From: an uncultured Gemmatimonadota bacterium
GTDB taxonomy: Bacteria > Gemmatimonadota > Gemmatimonadetes > Gemmatimonadales > Gemmatimonadaceae
Assembly: GCA_903910555.1 (NCBI GenBank)
Contig: CAIVZZ010000006.1
Coordinates: forward strand, 62,001 to 126,000
DNA length: 64,000 nucleotides
Reading direction: 5' to 3'
Shown here: in pieces, positions 15,191 to 24,528 of the stretch
Layout of the letters: every line of letters begins with the position of its first letter
How positions within the stretch are numbered: position 1 is the stretch's first letter
Program-made: the position numbers and the translations under genes
The notes under the pieces: model-generated
The model's database searches: none
Seen by the model: the letters and a program-made list of their open reading frames with translations, nothing else
Told to the model about the DNA's origin: nothing

Positions 15191-16692
15191 GCGTCAACTC
15201 CGCCTGTGGCCGGACGCACCGGCGCGCCGCGCTCGGCCGCAGCGATCGTCGCGAGCCGCGCGATCGCATACGAGCAGAGCCATCGCGAGCGATCGCGCAT
15301 GCCGTCGTGCATCCGCGCGCTGAACCGCGGCGCTCCGCCGCGCTCGAATCCCTCGATGAACCGCACCGGTTTCAGGTGCGTCCGCGTGTGTCCCTCGGTA
15401 TCGCCCGGCCCGCACACATCGCGCGACGGCGCGAACCGGTCGAGCTTCGGGTTCGTGCGCAGCAGCGACTGAATCCCTGCGAGCGGAAAGACCGGCGCGA
15501 GCAGGCTCTCGTCGCGATCGAGCGCGGTGAGCGTATCACTCGGCGCCAGGTATTGATCACCAGAGCGCGGTCCGCGGTTCAACGTGCGGCTGCGGAGGGA
15601 CGGCACGCTCGCCCGCGAGCCCACCAAGAGGAGCAGCGCGGTGTTCAGCGCACGGCCGATCGCATCGTTGAGCGCGCCTGGCCGCGAGCGGAATTCTTTC
15701 CCCAAGCGATACCACGCGAGATGCCGCACCAGCGTACCGAGGTCGCCGCGGACTGTCGCGTGCAGTGTGCGATCGTCGCGGGTATTCCCGTGCAGACTGC
15801 GGGGTGCGCTCCAGCCATGCGCCGCGTACAGCGCATCGACCGCAGCGCGCGATCCAAGCGCATGTTGCATCAAGGCGTGCGCCGCAGCGTCGTACGGGAA
15901 AAACCAGTGATGCGCGAATAACAGTTTCACCACGAGCTGCACGGCGAGATCGCTCGTGGGATCGTCAATCAGTGCTTCGAGCGCGCTCCCCTCGAAGTTC
16001 GCGCCGAGATGCGCGGCGCCAAGCAGGTGCGTGGCGCGAATCTCGAGCGCCTCTTCGGCGATGAAGATCGCGTAGTCGACGAGATTTGAATACTCATGGA
16101 GCGCAACCGGGCGCCGCTCGTGCGTGACGGTAAAAATTGTGCCGAGCACCGGCAGGCGTCCGGTAGCCACCGTTTCAAACCCGTGCACGCTTGGCGCGAG
16201 CGCCAGATGATGGATGTACGAACCAACCGGTGGCCCGTCGCGGCGCGGCGAGGTGAACCCATGGCGCGCTGCTTCAACTGCGATCTGCGCTTCACGCGAT
16301 TCTTCGCAGCCGTTGAACGCGCGATAACTCGTTGAAGCTGCTGCGTCGATCTGCGTGGTCTGCGGCACACGTCGCGTGCAGTCCTCAGCGCTCTGCAGAA
16401 AACTTCCCGTGCGGCCAGCCTCGGCGCATTGATATAGGTATTGCCGCTCCGTGTCCTCGGCAGACGGCGGCACCGGTCCGATGTCGAACAACGCACCCGG
16501 CGATTCCGCGCGCAGCCCAGTCGCTCCGATCGGCTGATACAGATAAACCGACACTCGGGCATCAGGCCGCAGCACACTCGAAACGAAATCAGTGGCGGCC
16601 GCTCGCTCGCGTTCAGCAATGGCTGTCAGCGTTGAAGAAACGTGCGAAGAAATGTGCGAATCTTTCTTGTATTTGTTTGTCGATATCTTCAT
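15187..16692 (-). CDS. protein of unknown function, first gene of an unrecognised two-gene unit
   Basis: 501 residues from ATG 16692 (or 506 from GTG 16707; neither has a clear ribosome-binding site). No family recognised, no signal peptide or membrane helix. Readable features are a Lys/Ser-rich N-terminus (KISTNKYKKDSHISSHVSS), YLYQPIGATGLRAESPG, a His-rich helical stretch (VVKLLFAHHWFFPYDAAAHALMQHALG), and a C-terminal RFIEGFERGGAPRFSARMHDGM. The upstream region is strikingly AT-rich for this genome and is shared with the divergent permease. The coupling to the downstream gene (ATGA) suggests a two-protein complex or pathway. Confidence 0.55.
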   Translation of the reverse strand: MKISTNKYKKDSHISSHVSSTLTAIAERERAAATDFVSSVLRPDARVSVYLYQPIGATGLRAESPGALFDIGPVPPSAEDTERQYLYQCAEAGRTGSFLQSAEDCTRRVPQTTQIDAAASTSYRAFNGCEESREAQIAVEAARHGFTSPRRDGPPVGSYIHHLALAPSVHGFETVATGRLPVLGTIFTVTHERRPVALHEYSNLVDYAIFIAEEALEIRATHLLGAAHLGANFEGSALEALIDDPTSDLAVQLVVKLLFAHHWFFPYDAAAHALMQHALGSRAAVDALYAAHGWSAPRSLHGNTRDDRTLHATVRGDLGTLVRHLAWYRLGKEFRSRPGALNDAIGRALNTALLLLVGSRASVPSLRSRTLNRGPRSGDQYLAPSDTLTALDRDESLLAPVFPLAGIQSLLRTNPKLDRFAPSRDVCGPGDTEGHTRTHLKPVRFIEGFERGGAPRFSARMHDGMRDRSRWLCSYAIARLATIAAAERGAPVRPATGGVDA

Positions 16693-16803
16693 AAATACAA
16701 TATCCACAATGAGTTACGTGCAGAAAAATATCTAATAACAAGATTGATCAGTTGGCCGCCAAGCGCAAGGTTCCGGTCCGAACCCCGACCGCGGAGCCGT
16801 TTG

Positions 16804-18246
16804 ATGTCCAACGATCTCTTTCGAAGAAAGCCGCTCGCTGAACTTCGGGCAGACGCCGAAGGAAGCCTGCTGAGGCGCACGCTTGGGCCGGTGCAGCTGA
16901 CGGCGCTGGGAATCGGTTCGATTATCGGAACCGGCATTTTCGTGCTGGTAGGCACGGCGGCGAGCCTGCATGCCGGACCCGCGCTCGTGCTCTCGATGAT
17001 CATGACGGCAGTCGCGTGCGCATTCTCGGGCCTCTGTTACGCCGAGCTCGCCGCGATGATTCCCGTTGCCGGCAGCGCGTACACGTACGCGTTCGCGACG
17101 ATTGGTGAGTTCGCCGCGTGGATCATCGGCTGGGATTTGATTCTCGAGTACGCACTGAGCTCGGCAACCGTCGCGGTTGGCTGGAGCGGCTACTTCTCGA
17201 GTTTTCTGCGCAACTTCGGCCTCTCCATTCCGCCGACGCTCTCCGCGGCGCCGGGCGTCGCGGTGAAACTCGCCGACGGCTCAGTGGTGCATGGCGTGTT
17301 CAATCTTCCGGCAACGATGATTGTGCTCGCCGTCGCGCTCCTGCTCATCCGCGGAATCAAGGAATCGGCTACGGCGAACACGATCCTCGTCGGGATCAAG
17401 GTGCTGGTGCTCATCGTGTTTGTGGTTGCGTGCGCAAAGTTCGTGCGGCACGACAATCTCACGCCGTTCATTCCGCCGAACGAAGGCACATTCGGTGCGT
17501 TCGGTTTCAGTGGCGTGATGCGCGCAACTGGAATCATGTTTTTTGCGTACATCGGATTCGACGCTGTTTCAACGGCCGCGCAAGAGTGCAAGAATCCACA
17601 GCGCGATCTCCCCATTGGTATTCTCGCATCGCTCGCGATTTGCACTGTGCTCTACATAGCGGTCGCGCTCGTGTTGATGGGAATCGTCCCGTACAAGCAG
17701 CTGAATGTTCCGGATCCGCTCGCGGTCGGTGTTGACGCAACGGGGCTGACCTGGCTCTCGCCGTTCGTAAAGATCAGCGCACTGTTCGGTCTGTTCAGCA
17801 CGATGCTCGTGCAACTGCTCGGCCAGACGCGAATCTTCATGGCCATGAGCCGCGACGGCCTCCTGCCGCCGCTCTTCGGCAGAGTGCACCCGCGTTTCCG
17901 GACGCCGCACGTGAGCACGATTCTCACCGGCTGCGTCGTGGCGCTCGCAGCGGGACTCACTCCCATCAGCGTACTCGGCGAACTCGTCTCGATGGGAACG
18001 CTGCTCGCGTTCGTGCTGGTCTGCGTCGGGATTATCGCGCTGCGCAAATCGGATCCCGACGCGCCGCGTCCGTTCCGCACGCCGTGGATGCCGTGGGTTC
18101 CGGTCATCGGCGCGTTGGCATGCATCGCGCAGATGCTGAGTCTGCCACTCGCGACGTGGATCCGCTTGATCGTCTGGCTGCTGATCGGCTTCGCGATGTA
18201 TTTCGGTTACGCGCGGCGGCGGTCGCGGTACGCCACTCAGGCGTAG
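16804..18246 (+). CDS. APC family amino acid permease (cationic amino acid transporter type)
   Basis: 480 residues with 12 or more hydrophobic helices. The helix-1 motif GIGSIIGTGIFVLVGTAASLHAGPA is that of the APC superfamily, and TLGPVQLTALGIGSIIGTGIF is typical of the YfnA/CAT subgroup. FAYIGFDAVSTAAQECKNPQRDLPIGI marks helix 6 and the following loop. It should import amino acids or polyamines using an ion gradient at the inner membrane. The start at 16804 was chosen because GGAG lies 8 bases upstream and homology begins here; the frame stays open to 16642 but that extension lacks family similarity. Confidence 0.92.
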   Translation: MSNDLFRRKPLAELRADAEGSLLRRTLGPVQLTALGIGSIIGTGIFVLVGTAASLHAGPALVLSMIMTAVACAFSGLCYAELAAMIPVAGSAYTYAFATIGEFAAWIIGWDLILEYALSSATVAVGWSGYFSSFLRNFGLSIPPTLSAAPGVAVKLADGSVVHGVFNLPATMIVLAVALLLIRGIKESATANTILVGIKVLVLIVFVVACAKFVRHDNLTPFIPPNEGTFGAFGFSGVMRATGIMFFAYIGFDAVSTAAQECKNPQRDLPIGILASLAICTVLYIAVALVLMGIVPYKQLNVPDPLAVGVDATGLTWLSPFVKISALFGLFSTMLVQLLGQTRIFMAMSRDGLLPPLFGRVHPRFRTPHVSTILTGCVVALAAGLTPISVLGELVSMGTLLAFVLVCVGIIALRKSDPDAPRPFRTPWMPWVPVIGALACIAQMLSLPLATWIRLIVWLLIGFAMYFGYARRRSRYATQA

Positions 18247-18267
18247 CGCGACAGAAACCGCCGATCG

Positions 18268-19701
18268 CTACCCCATCGCGATCGGCGGCCGCTTGCGCCC
18301 GATGTTCGTCGCCTGCTCGAACGCGTGCGCGAACTGCAGCAAGCTAAAATCGTTGCGATAACGCCCGACGATTTGAATCCCAACCGGCAGCCCGTCGGTC
18401 GTAAATCCCGCCGGCACCGACATCGACGGGCGGTATGTCGCCGTGATCATGTACGTCGATTTCATCCACGCGACGTAAGTTTCCATCGGCGTTCCGTCGA
18501 TTTCGTGCGGCCAGTCGATCTTGGCTTCAAAGGCCGGAACTTGATTCACTGCGCAGAGAATGAATTCGTACTTCTCCTGAAACGCCCGCATCCGCTGCAT
18601 GAGCGCGGCCTGGTGTGTCATCGCGCGCGCGATATCCGCGCTCGTCACCTTCGAGCCTTCCTCGATCTCCCAGATTGCTTCGGGCTTCAGCTCATTCCGG
18701 TGTGCCGCGAGCAGCGGCGCGTACGCGAGCCACGACTTCCATTTGCGAATCGTGAGAAACGAATCCGCGGCGTCGGTGAGGTCGGGCGCGACATCTTCCA
18801 CGATGCAGCCGAGATCAACGAAGGTTTTGCGCTGCGCATCGAGTACGGCGCGCACCCGTTTGTCGAGCGGAAGTCCGCCGAGGTCGGGGCACCACGCGAC
18901 GCGAACACCGCGCACATCGCGCGAAAGCGGTTTCAAAAAGTCTTTGGGATCCGACGGGTAGCAGCCCGGATCGTGCGCATCCGGCCCTGCCATGATGCTG
19001 AGCAGGTACGCCACATCCTGCACCGAGCGCGCGAGCGGTCCCTTCACGCTTGGTGCGAGGAAGGGCATCGACGTCGGCGATCCCGGCACGAGCCCAACCG
19101 TCGGCCGGATCGCCGTGACGTTGTTGAAGTTCGCCGGATTTCGGAGCGATCCGCCGAGGTCCGTTCCGTCGGCGAACGGCAGCATTCCTGTCGCAAGCGA
19201 AACGCCTGCGCCGCCGCTCGATCCTCCGGCGGTCTTCGTGATGTCCCACGGATTCAGCGTCGTGCCATACACTTTGTTGTAGCTGTGCGACCCCATGCCG
19301 AGCTCGGGAACGTTCGTTTTGCCGATCGGAATCGCGCCCGCGCCACGAATGCGCGCCACCAGCGTGTCGTCCTCGGTCGGCATGAAGTTCTTGTAGACGG
19401 ACAATCCCTGTGACGTCGGAAATCCGACCGCGTTCGCGAGATCTTTGAACGCCCACGGGATTCCGTGCAACGGGCCGATGTGGTCGCCGCGGGCGAGACG
19501 ACGGTCGGCTTCGTGCGCGAGCGCGATGCATTCGCCATCGTCGAGTTTTGCGACAATGGCCAGAAGTTTCGGATTCAAGCGCGCGATTTGCGCGAGCTCG
19601 GCCTCCATCAACTCGCGTGCGGAGACTTTCTTCTCACGGATCATCGCAGCGAGTTCGCGACCGCTGGTGAAGCAGAGATCTGAGGGCGGCGTCATCGCCA
19701 T
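18268..19701 (-). CDS. amidase (amidase signature family)
   Basis: 477 residues with the complete amidase-signature catalytic set: Lys in HGIPWAFKDLANAVG, the GGSSGGAGVSLATG loop supplying the cis-Ser, and the nucleophile region DGTDLGGSLRNPANFNN. The C-terminus (RPSMSVPAGFTTDGLPVGIQIVG) is also typical. These enzymes hydrolyse amides, but the family includes GatA-like and plant-type amidases; no GatB or GatC lies nearby, so a free-standing amidase is favoured. No signal peptide. Start at ATG 19701 is preceded by GGGAG at good spacing; another ATG follows at 19695. It is convergent with the APC permease, 21 bases apart. Confidence 0.88.
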   Translation of the reverse strand: MAMTPPSDLCFTSGRELAAMIREKKVSARELMEAELAQIARLNPKLLAIVAKLDDGECIALAHEADRRLARGDHIGPLHGIPWAFKDLANAVGFPTSQGLSVYKNFMPTEDDTLVARIRGAGAIPIGKTNVPELGMGSHSYNKVYGTTLNPWDITKTAGGSSGGAGVSLATGMLPFADGTDLGGSLRNPANFNNVTAIRPTVGLVPGSPTSMPFLAPSVKGPLARSVQDVAYLLSIMAGPDAHDPGCYPSDPKDFLKPLSRDVRGVRVAWCPDLGGLPLDKRVRAVLDAQRKTFVDLGCIVEDVAPDLTDAADSFLTIRKWKSWLAYAPLLAAHRNELKPEAIWEIEEGSKVTSADIARAMTHQAALMQRMRAFQEKYEFILCAVNQVPAFEAKIDWPHEIDGTPMETYVAWMKSTYMITATYRPSMSVPAGFTTDGLPVGIQIVGRYRNDFSLLQFAHAFEQATNIGRKRPPIAMG

Positions 19702-19789
19702 AGTATAACGCTCCCGGCGACTTGTCGCGTTACCGCCGGACCCGCACTTTTCACGCACACTTCACGCGTACACTTATCCGGATCATTCA

Positions 19790-20092
19790 ATGATCGTGAC
19801 GGTCTTCCGCTCGCGCCTCAACCCCGGCATCGAAGACGAATACATGAAGTGGGCGATTCGCATGAGCGAGCTCGCGCCGACGATGCCGGGATACATCTCG
19901 CACAAAGGATTCGTCGCACCGGACGGCGAGCGCGTGACGATCGTTGAGTTCGAGAACGAAGAGGGGCAGAACGCGTGGCGTCAGCATGCCGAACATCGCG
20001 ACGCGCAAAAAAAAGGACGCACGGATTTCTACTCGGAATACAAGATCCAGGTCTGCACGGTCGATAGGCAGCACGAGTTCCCCAAGAAGTAG
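19790..20092 (+). CDS. antibiotic biosynthesis monooxygenase (ABM) domain protein
   Basis: 100 residues of dimeric ferredoxin-like alpha/beta-barrel type: IVTVFRSRLNPGIEDEYMKWAIRMSELAPTMPGYISHKGFV ... GERVTIVEFENEEGQNAWRQHAEHRDAQKKG. This matches the ABM/YgiN-like family of small cofactor-free oxygenases or haem-handling proteins. The HAEHRDAQKKGRTDFYSEY segment is the usual final helix and strand. Activity cannot be assumed, since many such proteins only bind a substrate. It is divergent from the cytoplasmic amidase and followed by the lipoprotein amidase. Confidence 0.82.
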   Translation: MIVTVFRSRLNPGIEDEYMKWAIRMSELAPTMPGYISHKGFVAPDGERVTIVEFENEEGQNAWRQHAEHRDAQKKGRTDFYSEYKIQVCTVDRQHEFPKK

Positions 20093-20093
20093 A

Positions 20094-20115
20094 AACACCG
20101 TAGCAACACCGTAGC
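20094..20115 (+). repeat. 11-bp tandem duplication in the spacer before the second amidase
   Basis: AACACCGTAGC occurs twice in direct succession (20094-20104 and 20105-20115) starting inside the end of the ABM gene's stop region; a third partial copy AACACCGTG includes the GTG start of the amidase. It probably reflects local duplication; no function is evident. Confidence 0.6.
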
Positions 20116-20145
20116 TCACACCTCTCTTACGCGGGCGAGAACACC

Positions 20146-21957
20146 GTGAACTCAAGACGTCAGTTTCTGGCTCAGGCGCCGATCGGTCTGCTCGGCACGA
20201 TCGCCGCATGCAGCGGAGGTGATAAGCAGGCCGCAACGGGATCAGGGTCAGCGCCGCCGCCCGGTGCGCCGCCGACATTCGGCACTGCACCGATCGTCGG
20301 CCCGGAAGTGTCGTCGTCGACGTTCGTAGAAGCCGAGAAACTCGTTCAGGTCGAGATGACGCGCGCCGATCGTGAGATGGCGGCCAACAGCTGGCGCGCA
20401 TCGATGGCCGCTCTGTACGAGCGCCGCACCGGCCCCCGCAAAGCGACGCTCGAGCCCGAGCTCGTGCCTGCCACGCGTTGGATTCCGGTCGGCACCGCGC
20501 AGCACGCCGCCGCCGTGCACGATCATTTCAATCGCACGAAAATCGAAGCGGGTCCGTTGCCAGCGAGCGACACCGAGATCGCCTTCGCTCCCGTCACGAA
20601 ACTCTCGCGCTGGATCGAGACAAGAAAACTCACCTCCGAGCGCCTCACCAAGATTTATCTCGACCGCCTCACGCGCTTCGATCCAAAGCTCCACTGCGTC
20701 ATCACGCTCACCGGTGATTCCGCGCTCGCGCAGGCAAAGAAGGCCGACGCCGAGATCGCCGCGGGAAAATATCGCGGCCCGCTGCACGGCATTCCCTGGG
20801 GCGCGAAAGATCTGCTCGATACCGCGGGCATTGCGACGACCTACGGCGCGGAGCCGTTTCGGAATCGTGTTCCCACCGTCGACGCCGCCGTCACGAAGCG
20901 CCTCAACGATGCAGGTGCCGTGCTCGTCGCCAAACTGAGCCTCGGCGCGCTCGCGCTCAACGACATCTGGTTCGGCGGTCAGACGATGAACCCGTGGCTG
21001 CTCGAAGAAGGATCGTCGGGATCGAGCGCCGGCCCGGGCGCCGCAACAGCGGCTGGACTCGTAGGCTTCGCGATCGGCAGTGAAACGCAGGGAAGCATCA
21101 TCAGCCCGACGATGCGCTGCGGCGTGACCGGGCTTCGTCCAACGTTCGGCCGCGTGCCGCGCACCGGCGCGATGACGCTCTGCTGGACCTGCGACAAGCT
21201 TGGTCCGATGGCACGGAGCGTGGAAGACACGCTCCTCGTATTGCACGCGATCACCGGTCCCGATGCCGGCGATCTCTCAACGGTGCCGGTCGCGCTCGAC
21301 TTTGACGCCACAGCATCGGTGAAGGGACTGAAGGTCGGCTATTTCCCGGCGTGGATGAAAGAAGCACCCGCAACCGACGTCGATCGCGCCGCGCTCGACA
21401 AAATGCGCGAGCTCGGCATGAATCTCGTCGAGGTCACGCTGCCGAATCTGCCGTACGATTCAATGAACGTCATTCTGTTCGCCGAAGCTTCGGCCGCGTT
21501 TGAAGAGCTCACGCTGAGCGGCAAGATGAGCGAACTGAAATCGCAGGTCGTCGATGCGTGGCCGAATCTGTTTCGGCAGGCGCGCTTTCTCTCGGCGGTC
21601 GATTTCGTTCAAGCCGATCGCCTCCGCCGGAAAGTCGCCATGGAAATGGACAGGGTGATGTCGCAGGTCGATCTGCTGGTTGTCCCCTCACTGCGCGACG
21701 AGATGATGGTGATTTCCAACTTCACGGGCCATCCATCACTGACGCTCCGCGCCGGGTTCGTGCAGGTGGCGGAGGCGCGCAGCGATTGGGCGCCGGACCC
21801 GGCGCATCCGGTTCCAAAGTTTTCGCCGCCGCGCCGCGTCCCGCACGGTGTCACGTTGATCGGCAGACTGTTCGATGAAGGCACGCTTGGTCGCGCTGGA
21901 ATCGCGATGGAACACGCGCTCGGTGTCGCCCCAGAAAATCCGGCGGGGTTCCAGTGA
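20146..21957 (+). CDS. lipoprotein/Tat-type secreted amidase
   Basis: 603 residues, longer than the neighbouring amidase because of an N-terminal extension. The leader has a twin-arginine-like SRRQFL followed by a hydrophobic stretch and a lipobox ending IAAC (Cys about 25), so an envelope-anchored enzyme is likely. The amidase signature is intact: catalytic Lys in [33 protein letters not shown] with the cis-Ser, and [17 protein letters not shown] with the nucleophile Ser. Start is GTG. The stop overlaps the following gene by four bases (GTGA), coupling it to the cyclase-fold protein. Substrate unknown. Confidence 0.87.
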   Translation: MNSRRQFLAQAPIGLLGTIAACSGGDKQAATGSGSAPPPGAPPTFGTAPIVGPEVSSSTFVEAEKLVQVEMTRADREMAANSWRASMAALYERRTGPRKATLEPELVPATRWIPVGTAQHAAAVHDHFNRTKIEAGPLPASDTEIAFAPVTKLSRWIETRKLTSERLTKIYLDRLTRFDPKLHCVITLTGDSALAQAKKADAEIAAGKYRGPLHGIPWGAKDLLDTAGIATTYGAEPFRNRVPTVDAAVTKRLNDAGAVLVAKLSLGALALNDIWFGGQTMNPWLLEEGSSGSSAGPGAATAAGLVGFAIGSETQGSIISPTMRCGVTGLRPTFGRVPRTGAMTLCWTCDKLGPMARSVEDTLLVLHAITGPDAGDLSTVPVALDFDATASVKGLKVGYFPAWMKEAPATDVDRAALDKMRELGMNLVEVTLPNLPYDSMNVILFAEASAAFEELTLSGKMSELKSQVVDAWPNLFRQARFLSAVDFVQADRLRRKVAMEMDRVMSQVDLLVVPSLRDEMMVISNFTGHPSLTLRAGFVQVAEARSDWAPDPAHPVPKFSPPRRVPHGVTLIGRLFDEGTLGRAGIAMEHALGVAPENPAGFQ

Positions 21958-23090
21958 GGGCGCCAATCGTGCGCGCCGTCGCGACGGTCGCCCTCATTGC
22001 GGCGCCGCTCTCGCTCGTTGCAGCGCCGCTCTGCGCGCAGGGCACGCCGCTCTCGGCAGCAGACTCCGCGCGCTGGAGCGAGAAGCGCGCAACGACATAT
22101 CTCGACAACCGCATCAGCTGGTGGATGAACTGGAACACCTCGCAACGCGATCACGGCACATTCTGCGTTTCGTGCCACACCGCGCTGCCGTACGCAATCG
22201 CGAGACCGGCGCTGCGCACCACCGCCGAGGGGCACGCACGCTCGCAGGTCGAGTGGCAGCTGCTCGACAACGTCACGAAGCGTGTGCGCATGTGGGAGCA
22301 GGTCGAGCCGTTCTATCCCGATGCCAAGCGCGGCGTGCCGAAGACCTACGAATCGCGCGGCACGGAGTCTGTGCTCAACGCGCTGATTCTTACCTCGTAC
22401 GATTCGCGCGACGGAATCCAGAGTCCCGACGGCAAGCTCGCGCTCGACAACATGTGGAAGCAGCAGATCAAAACCGATGCGGCGGATCGCGGCGCGTGGC
22501 CCTGGCTTCAGTTCCACAACGCGCCGTGGGAAGGCGATTCTCAGTTTTGGGGCACGACCATCGCGGCCATCGCGATCGGGATGGCACCGGGCGGCTACAG
22601 CGCGCGTCCGGAGATCCAGCCGGGATTGAAAGCGCTGCGCGAATACTTCGCGCGCGAGCAGGACAAACAATTTCTGATCGACCGCGTCGTCCTGCTCTGG
22701 GCGTCGACCGGACTCCCCGGAATCCTCACGGCGGCGCAGCAGCAGTCGATCATCGCCGCCGCGCTCGCCAAGCAGAAACCGGACGGCGGCTTCACGCTCT
22801 CTGAGTTTGTCGGCGGCTGGAAGCGCGCAGACAGTACAGCACTGGAAACCAAGAGCGACGGCTACGCGACTGGCTTGATTGCGTTCGCGCTGCTGAAGGC
22901 CGGCGTGCCGCGCGACCAGCCACAGCTGCATCGCGCGCTCGATTGGCTCGCAAGGAATCAGGATGCATCCGAAGGGCGCTGGCTCGCCTTCTCACTGAAC
23001 AAACAGCGCGACCTCTCCACCGACATCGGCCACTTCATGAGTGACGCGGCGACGGCCTACGCAGTCTTGGCCCTGAAGCGCGCACAGTGA
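21954..23090 (+). CDS. secreted alpha/alpha-toroid (prenyltransferase/squalene-cyclase fold) protein with a CXXCH motif
   Basis: 378 residues with a Sec signal peptide ending LCAQ. Near the N-terminus of the mature protein is CVSCH (about residues 73-77), a potential haem c site. The remainder is a series of toroid repeats ([57 protein letters not shown]) typical of the squalene cyclase/prenyltransferase fold. None of the catalytic DXDD-type motifs of real cyclases is visible, so a binding or scaffold role is more likely. Start GTG overlaps the stop of the secreted amidase. Confidence 0.7.
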   Translation: MRAPIVRAVATVALIAAPLSLVAAPLCAQGTPLSAADSARWSEKRATTYLDNRISWWMNWNTSQRDHGTFCVSCHTALPYAIARPALRTTAEGHARSQVEWQLLDNVTKRVRMWEQVEPFYPDAKRGVPKTYESRGTESVLNALILTSYDSRDGIQSPDGKLALDNMWKQQIKTDAADRGAWPWLQFHNAPWEGDSQFWGTTIAAIAIGMAPGGYSARPEIQPGLKALREYFAREQDKQFLIDRVVLLWASTGLPGILTAAQQQSIIAAALAKQKPDGGFTLSEFVGGWKRADSTALETKSDGYATGLIAFALLKAGVPRDQPQLHRALDWLARNQDASEGRWLAFSLNKQRDLSTDIGHFMSDAATAYAVLALKRAQ

Positions 23091-23131
23091 CGGCAATCGA
23101 CAGAGCCGAAACAGCCTAGCGGAGAGTTTTG

Positions 23132-24259
23132 TTGATCGCCCGTCTCGAAAGAAAAATTCGCCGGGTAATATGGCCCGAACAGGAGCCCGAACTCGCCGAC
23201 GCAGGTCGTGCCGGTGAGGTCGTGATCGCGCGCGGGCGACTGTTCGTCGCAACGCTGCTCGCGCTCCCGGGCATCATCACCTGGATTCGCACACCGCACG
23301 CACTGCAGGGGCCGGTTGGCATCGCGCTCGCGCTCGTCGCGACGTGCGTCGGATTTCCGATCCTGCGCCGCGCGCATCGCGGAGAGGGCGGCACCTACCT
23401 CGGCCTGTCGTCGGTCATTCTCGACGTCACGCTCGTTACGCTCTACCAAGTGCTGCTGATGGTTGGCGGCGACGCCGAGTCCGCCCTCCATAGCCGCATC
23501 ACTTTCACACTCTACACGCTCGCGATCACGGTGAGCGCGCTGCGCTACGATGGCCGGCTCGTTCGCATCGCGGGGGTGATCGCCGTGGCGGAATACCTCG
23601 GCTTGATCGCATGGGCGAACGCAACAGGCCACGTGTTCGACACCGAGGGCCATCGTATTCTTGGCTCGGGGCTCCGCTCGCAAATGGAGTACTCGATCAT
23701 TCTGCTGACGGCGACTGCACTCGCCGCCGTGATCGTCGATCGCGCGCAGGTGCTGCGCCTGTCGGGCATTCGCGATCCGCTCACCAAGCTTGCGAACCGC
23801 GGATACTTTCACGAGCGCGCGCATCAGGAACTCGTGCGCACGGCGCGCACCGGCCGCCCGTCGACCATCGCGATGCTGGACATCGATCACTTCAAATCGG
23901 TGAACGACGCGCACGGCCACGCGGCCGGCGACATGGTGCTGCGAAAGTTCGCGTCGATTCTGGGTGCGACGATGCGGGCGAGCGATCTCGTCGCACGGTT
24001 GGGCGGGGAAGAGTTTGCCGTGCTCCTGCCTGAAACATCGCTCGACAACGCGCGCATCAAACTCGAGTCGATACGCGACACACTGCGTGATACGACCATC
24101 ACGCTGCCGAGCGGCGCGACGGTGCGGGTAACCTTTTCCGCGGGTATCGCTGCATGGCCGGACGATGGCACCGCGGTCCTCACGCTGCTTCAGGCTGCCG
24201 ACGAACGGCTCCTCGCCGGTAAGCGTGCGGGACGAGACGTGGTGGTCGCCGTCGGCTAG
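23132..24259 (+). CDS. membrane diguanylate cyclase (GGDEF)
   Basis: About 375 residues. The N-terminal half has around five hydrophobic helices (ATLLALPGIITWI, ALALVATCVGFPIL, YLGLSSVILDVTLVTLYQVLLM and others) forming a membrane sensor. The C-terminal GGDEF domain has the active-site motif GGEEF (residues 291-295) and an intact inhibitory I-site RASD (282-285) five residues before it, so it should make c-di-GMP and be product-inhibited. Two TTG codons at 23129 and 23132 can start it; the second is better spaced from GGAGAG. It is followed 60 bases later by the interrupted HEAT gene and the HD-GYP gene, a plausible c-di-GMP module. Confidence 0.88.
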   Translation: MIARLERKIRRVIWPEQEPELADAGRAGEVVIARGRLFVATLLALPGIITWIRTPHALQGPVGIALALVATCVGFPILRRAHRGEGGTYLGLSSVILDVTLVTLYQVLLMVGGDAESALHSRITFTLYTLAITVSALRYDGRLVRIAGVIAVAEYLGLIAWANATGHVFDTEGHRILGSGLRSQMEYSIILLTATALAAVIVDRAQVLRLSGIRDPLTKLANRGYFHERAHQELVRTARTGRPSTIAMLDIDHFKSVNDAHGHAAGDMVLRKFASILGATMRASDLVARLGGEEFAVLLPETSLDNARIKLESIRDTLRDTTITLPSGATVRVTFSAGIAAWPDDGTAVLTLLQAADERLLAGKRAGRDVVVAVG

Positions 24260-24318
24260 CGGGGACCGGCCGCACGGCCGACAGCGGGCCGCTACTCCGA
24301 GCGGTACATTCTCAGCCA

Positions 24319-24513
24319 GTGAAGACGGATACCGACGACTCTCCCCCCGAGGCGGTCGAACCTCCATTCGACCCTGCGCTCGTCGCCGATCTGCTCCGGC
24401 AGCTCGATAAAACCGTGCGCGCGCATCAGATGTACCCGAGTCACAATGCGCAGTACATCCGCACGGTGGAGAATCTTCGCATCGCGTTCCGCGCGGTCTG
24501 GGACGAAACGTAG
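24319..24513 (+). pseudogene. N-terminal piece of the HEAT-repeat gene, cut off by an in-frame TAG
   Basis: 64 codons from GTG 24319 to TAG 24511-24513, in the same frame as the long HEAT-repeat frame that resumes at once. The piece (LLRQLDKTVRAHQMYPSHN, then ENLRIAFRAVWDET) is the first half of a domain whose second half lies after the stop (ISLSVSDTEFTWCDVTVL). The HD-GYP neighbour has the same domain uninterrupted (RNVRMYPAENPVVQRSLQEL ... LELRIAGEFLF). One G-to-T change from GAG would give this TAG. A real nonsense mutation, a base error in the assembly or readthrough are all possible. Confidence 0.65.
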
Positions 24514-24528
24514 GGGATTTCGCTCTCG

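Noticed and set aside
14324..15472. 382-codon open frame opposite the unrecognised pair
   Set aside because: Weighed as a rival gene because the pair has no known family, but its composition is shadow-like and the minus-strand genes overlap neatly (ATGA).
19702..19789. TATACT as -10 of the cytoplasmic amidase gene
   Set aside because: It touches the start codon, so it cannot serve the chosen start; kept only as a chance match.
24511..24513. Pyrrolysine or programmed recoding at the TAG
   Set aside because: No Pyl genes or recoding stem are visible in the window and none would be expected in this kind of bacterium; a point mutation or sequence error is simpler.
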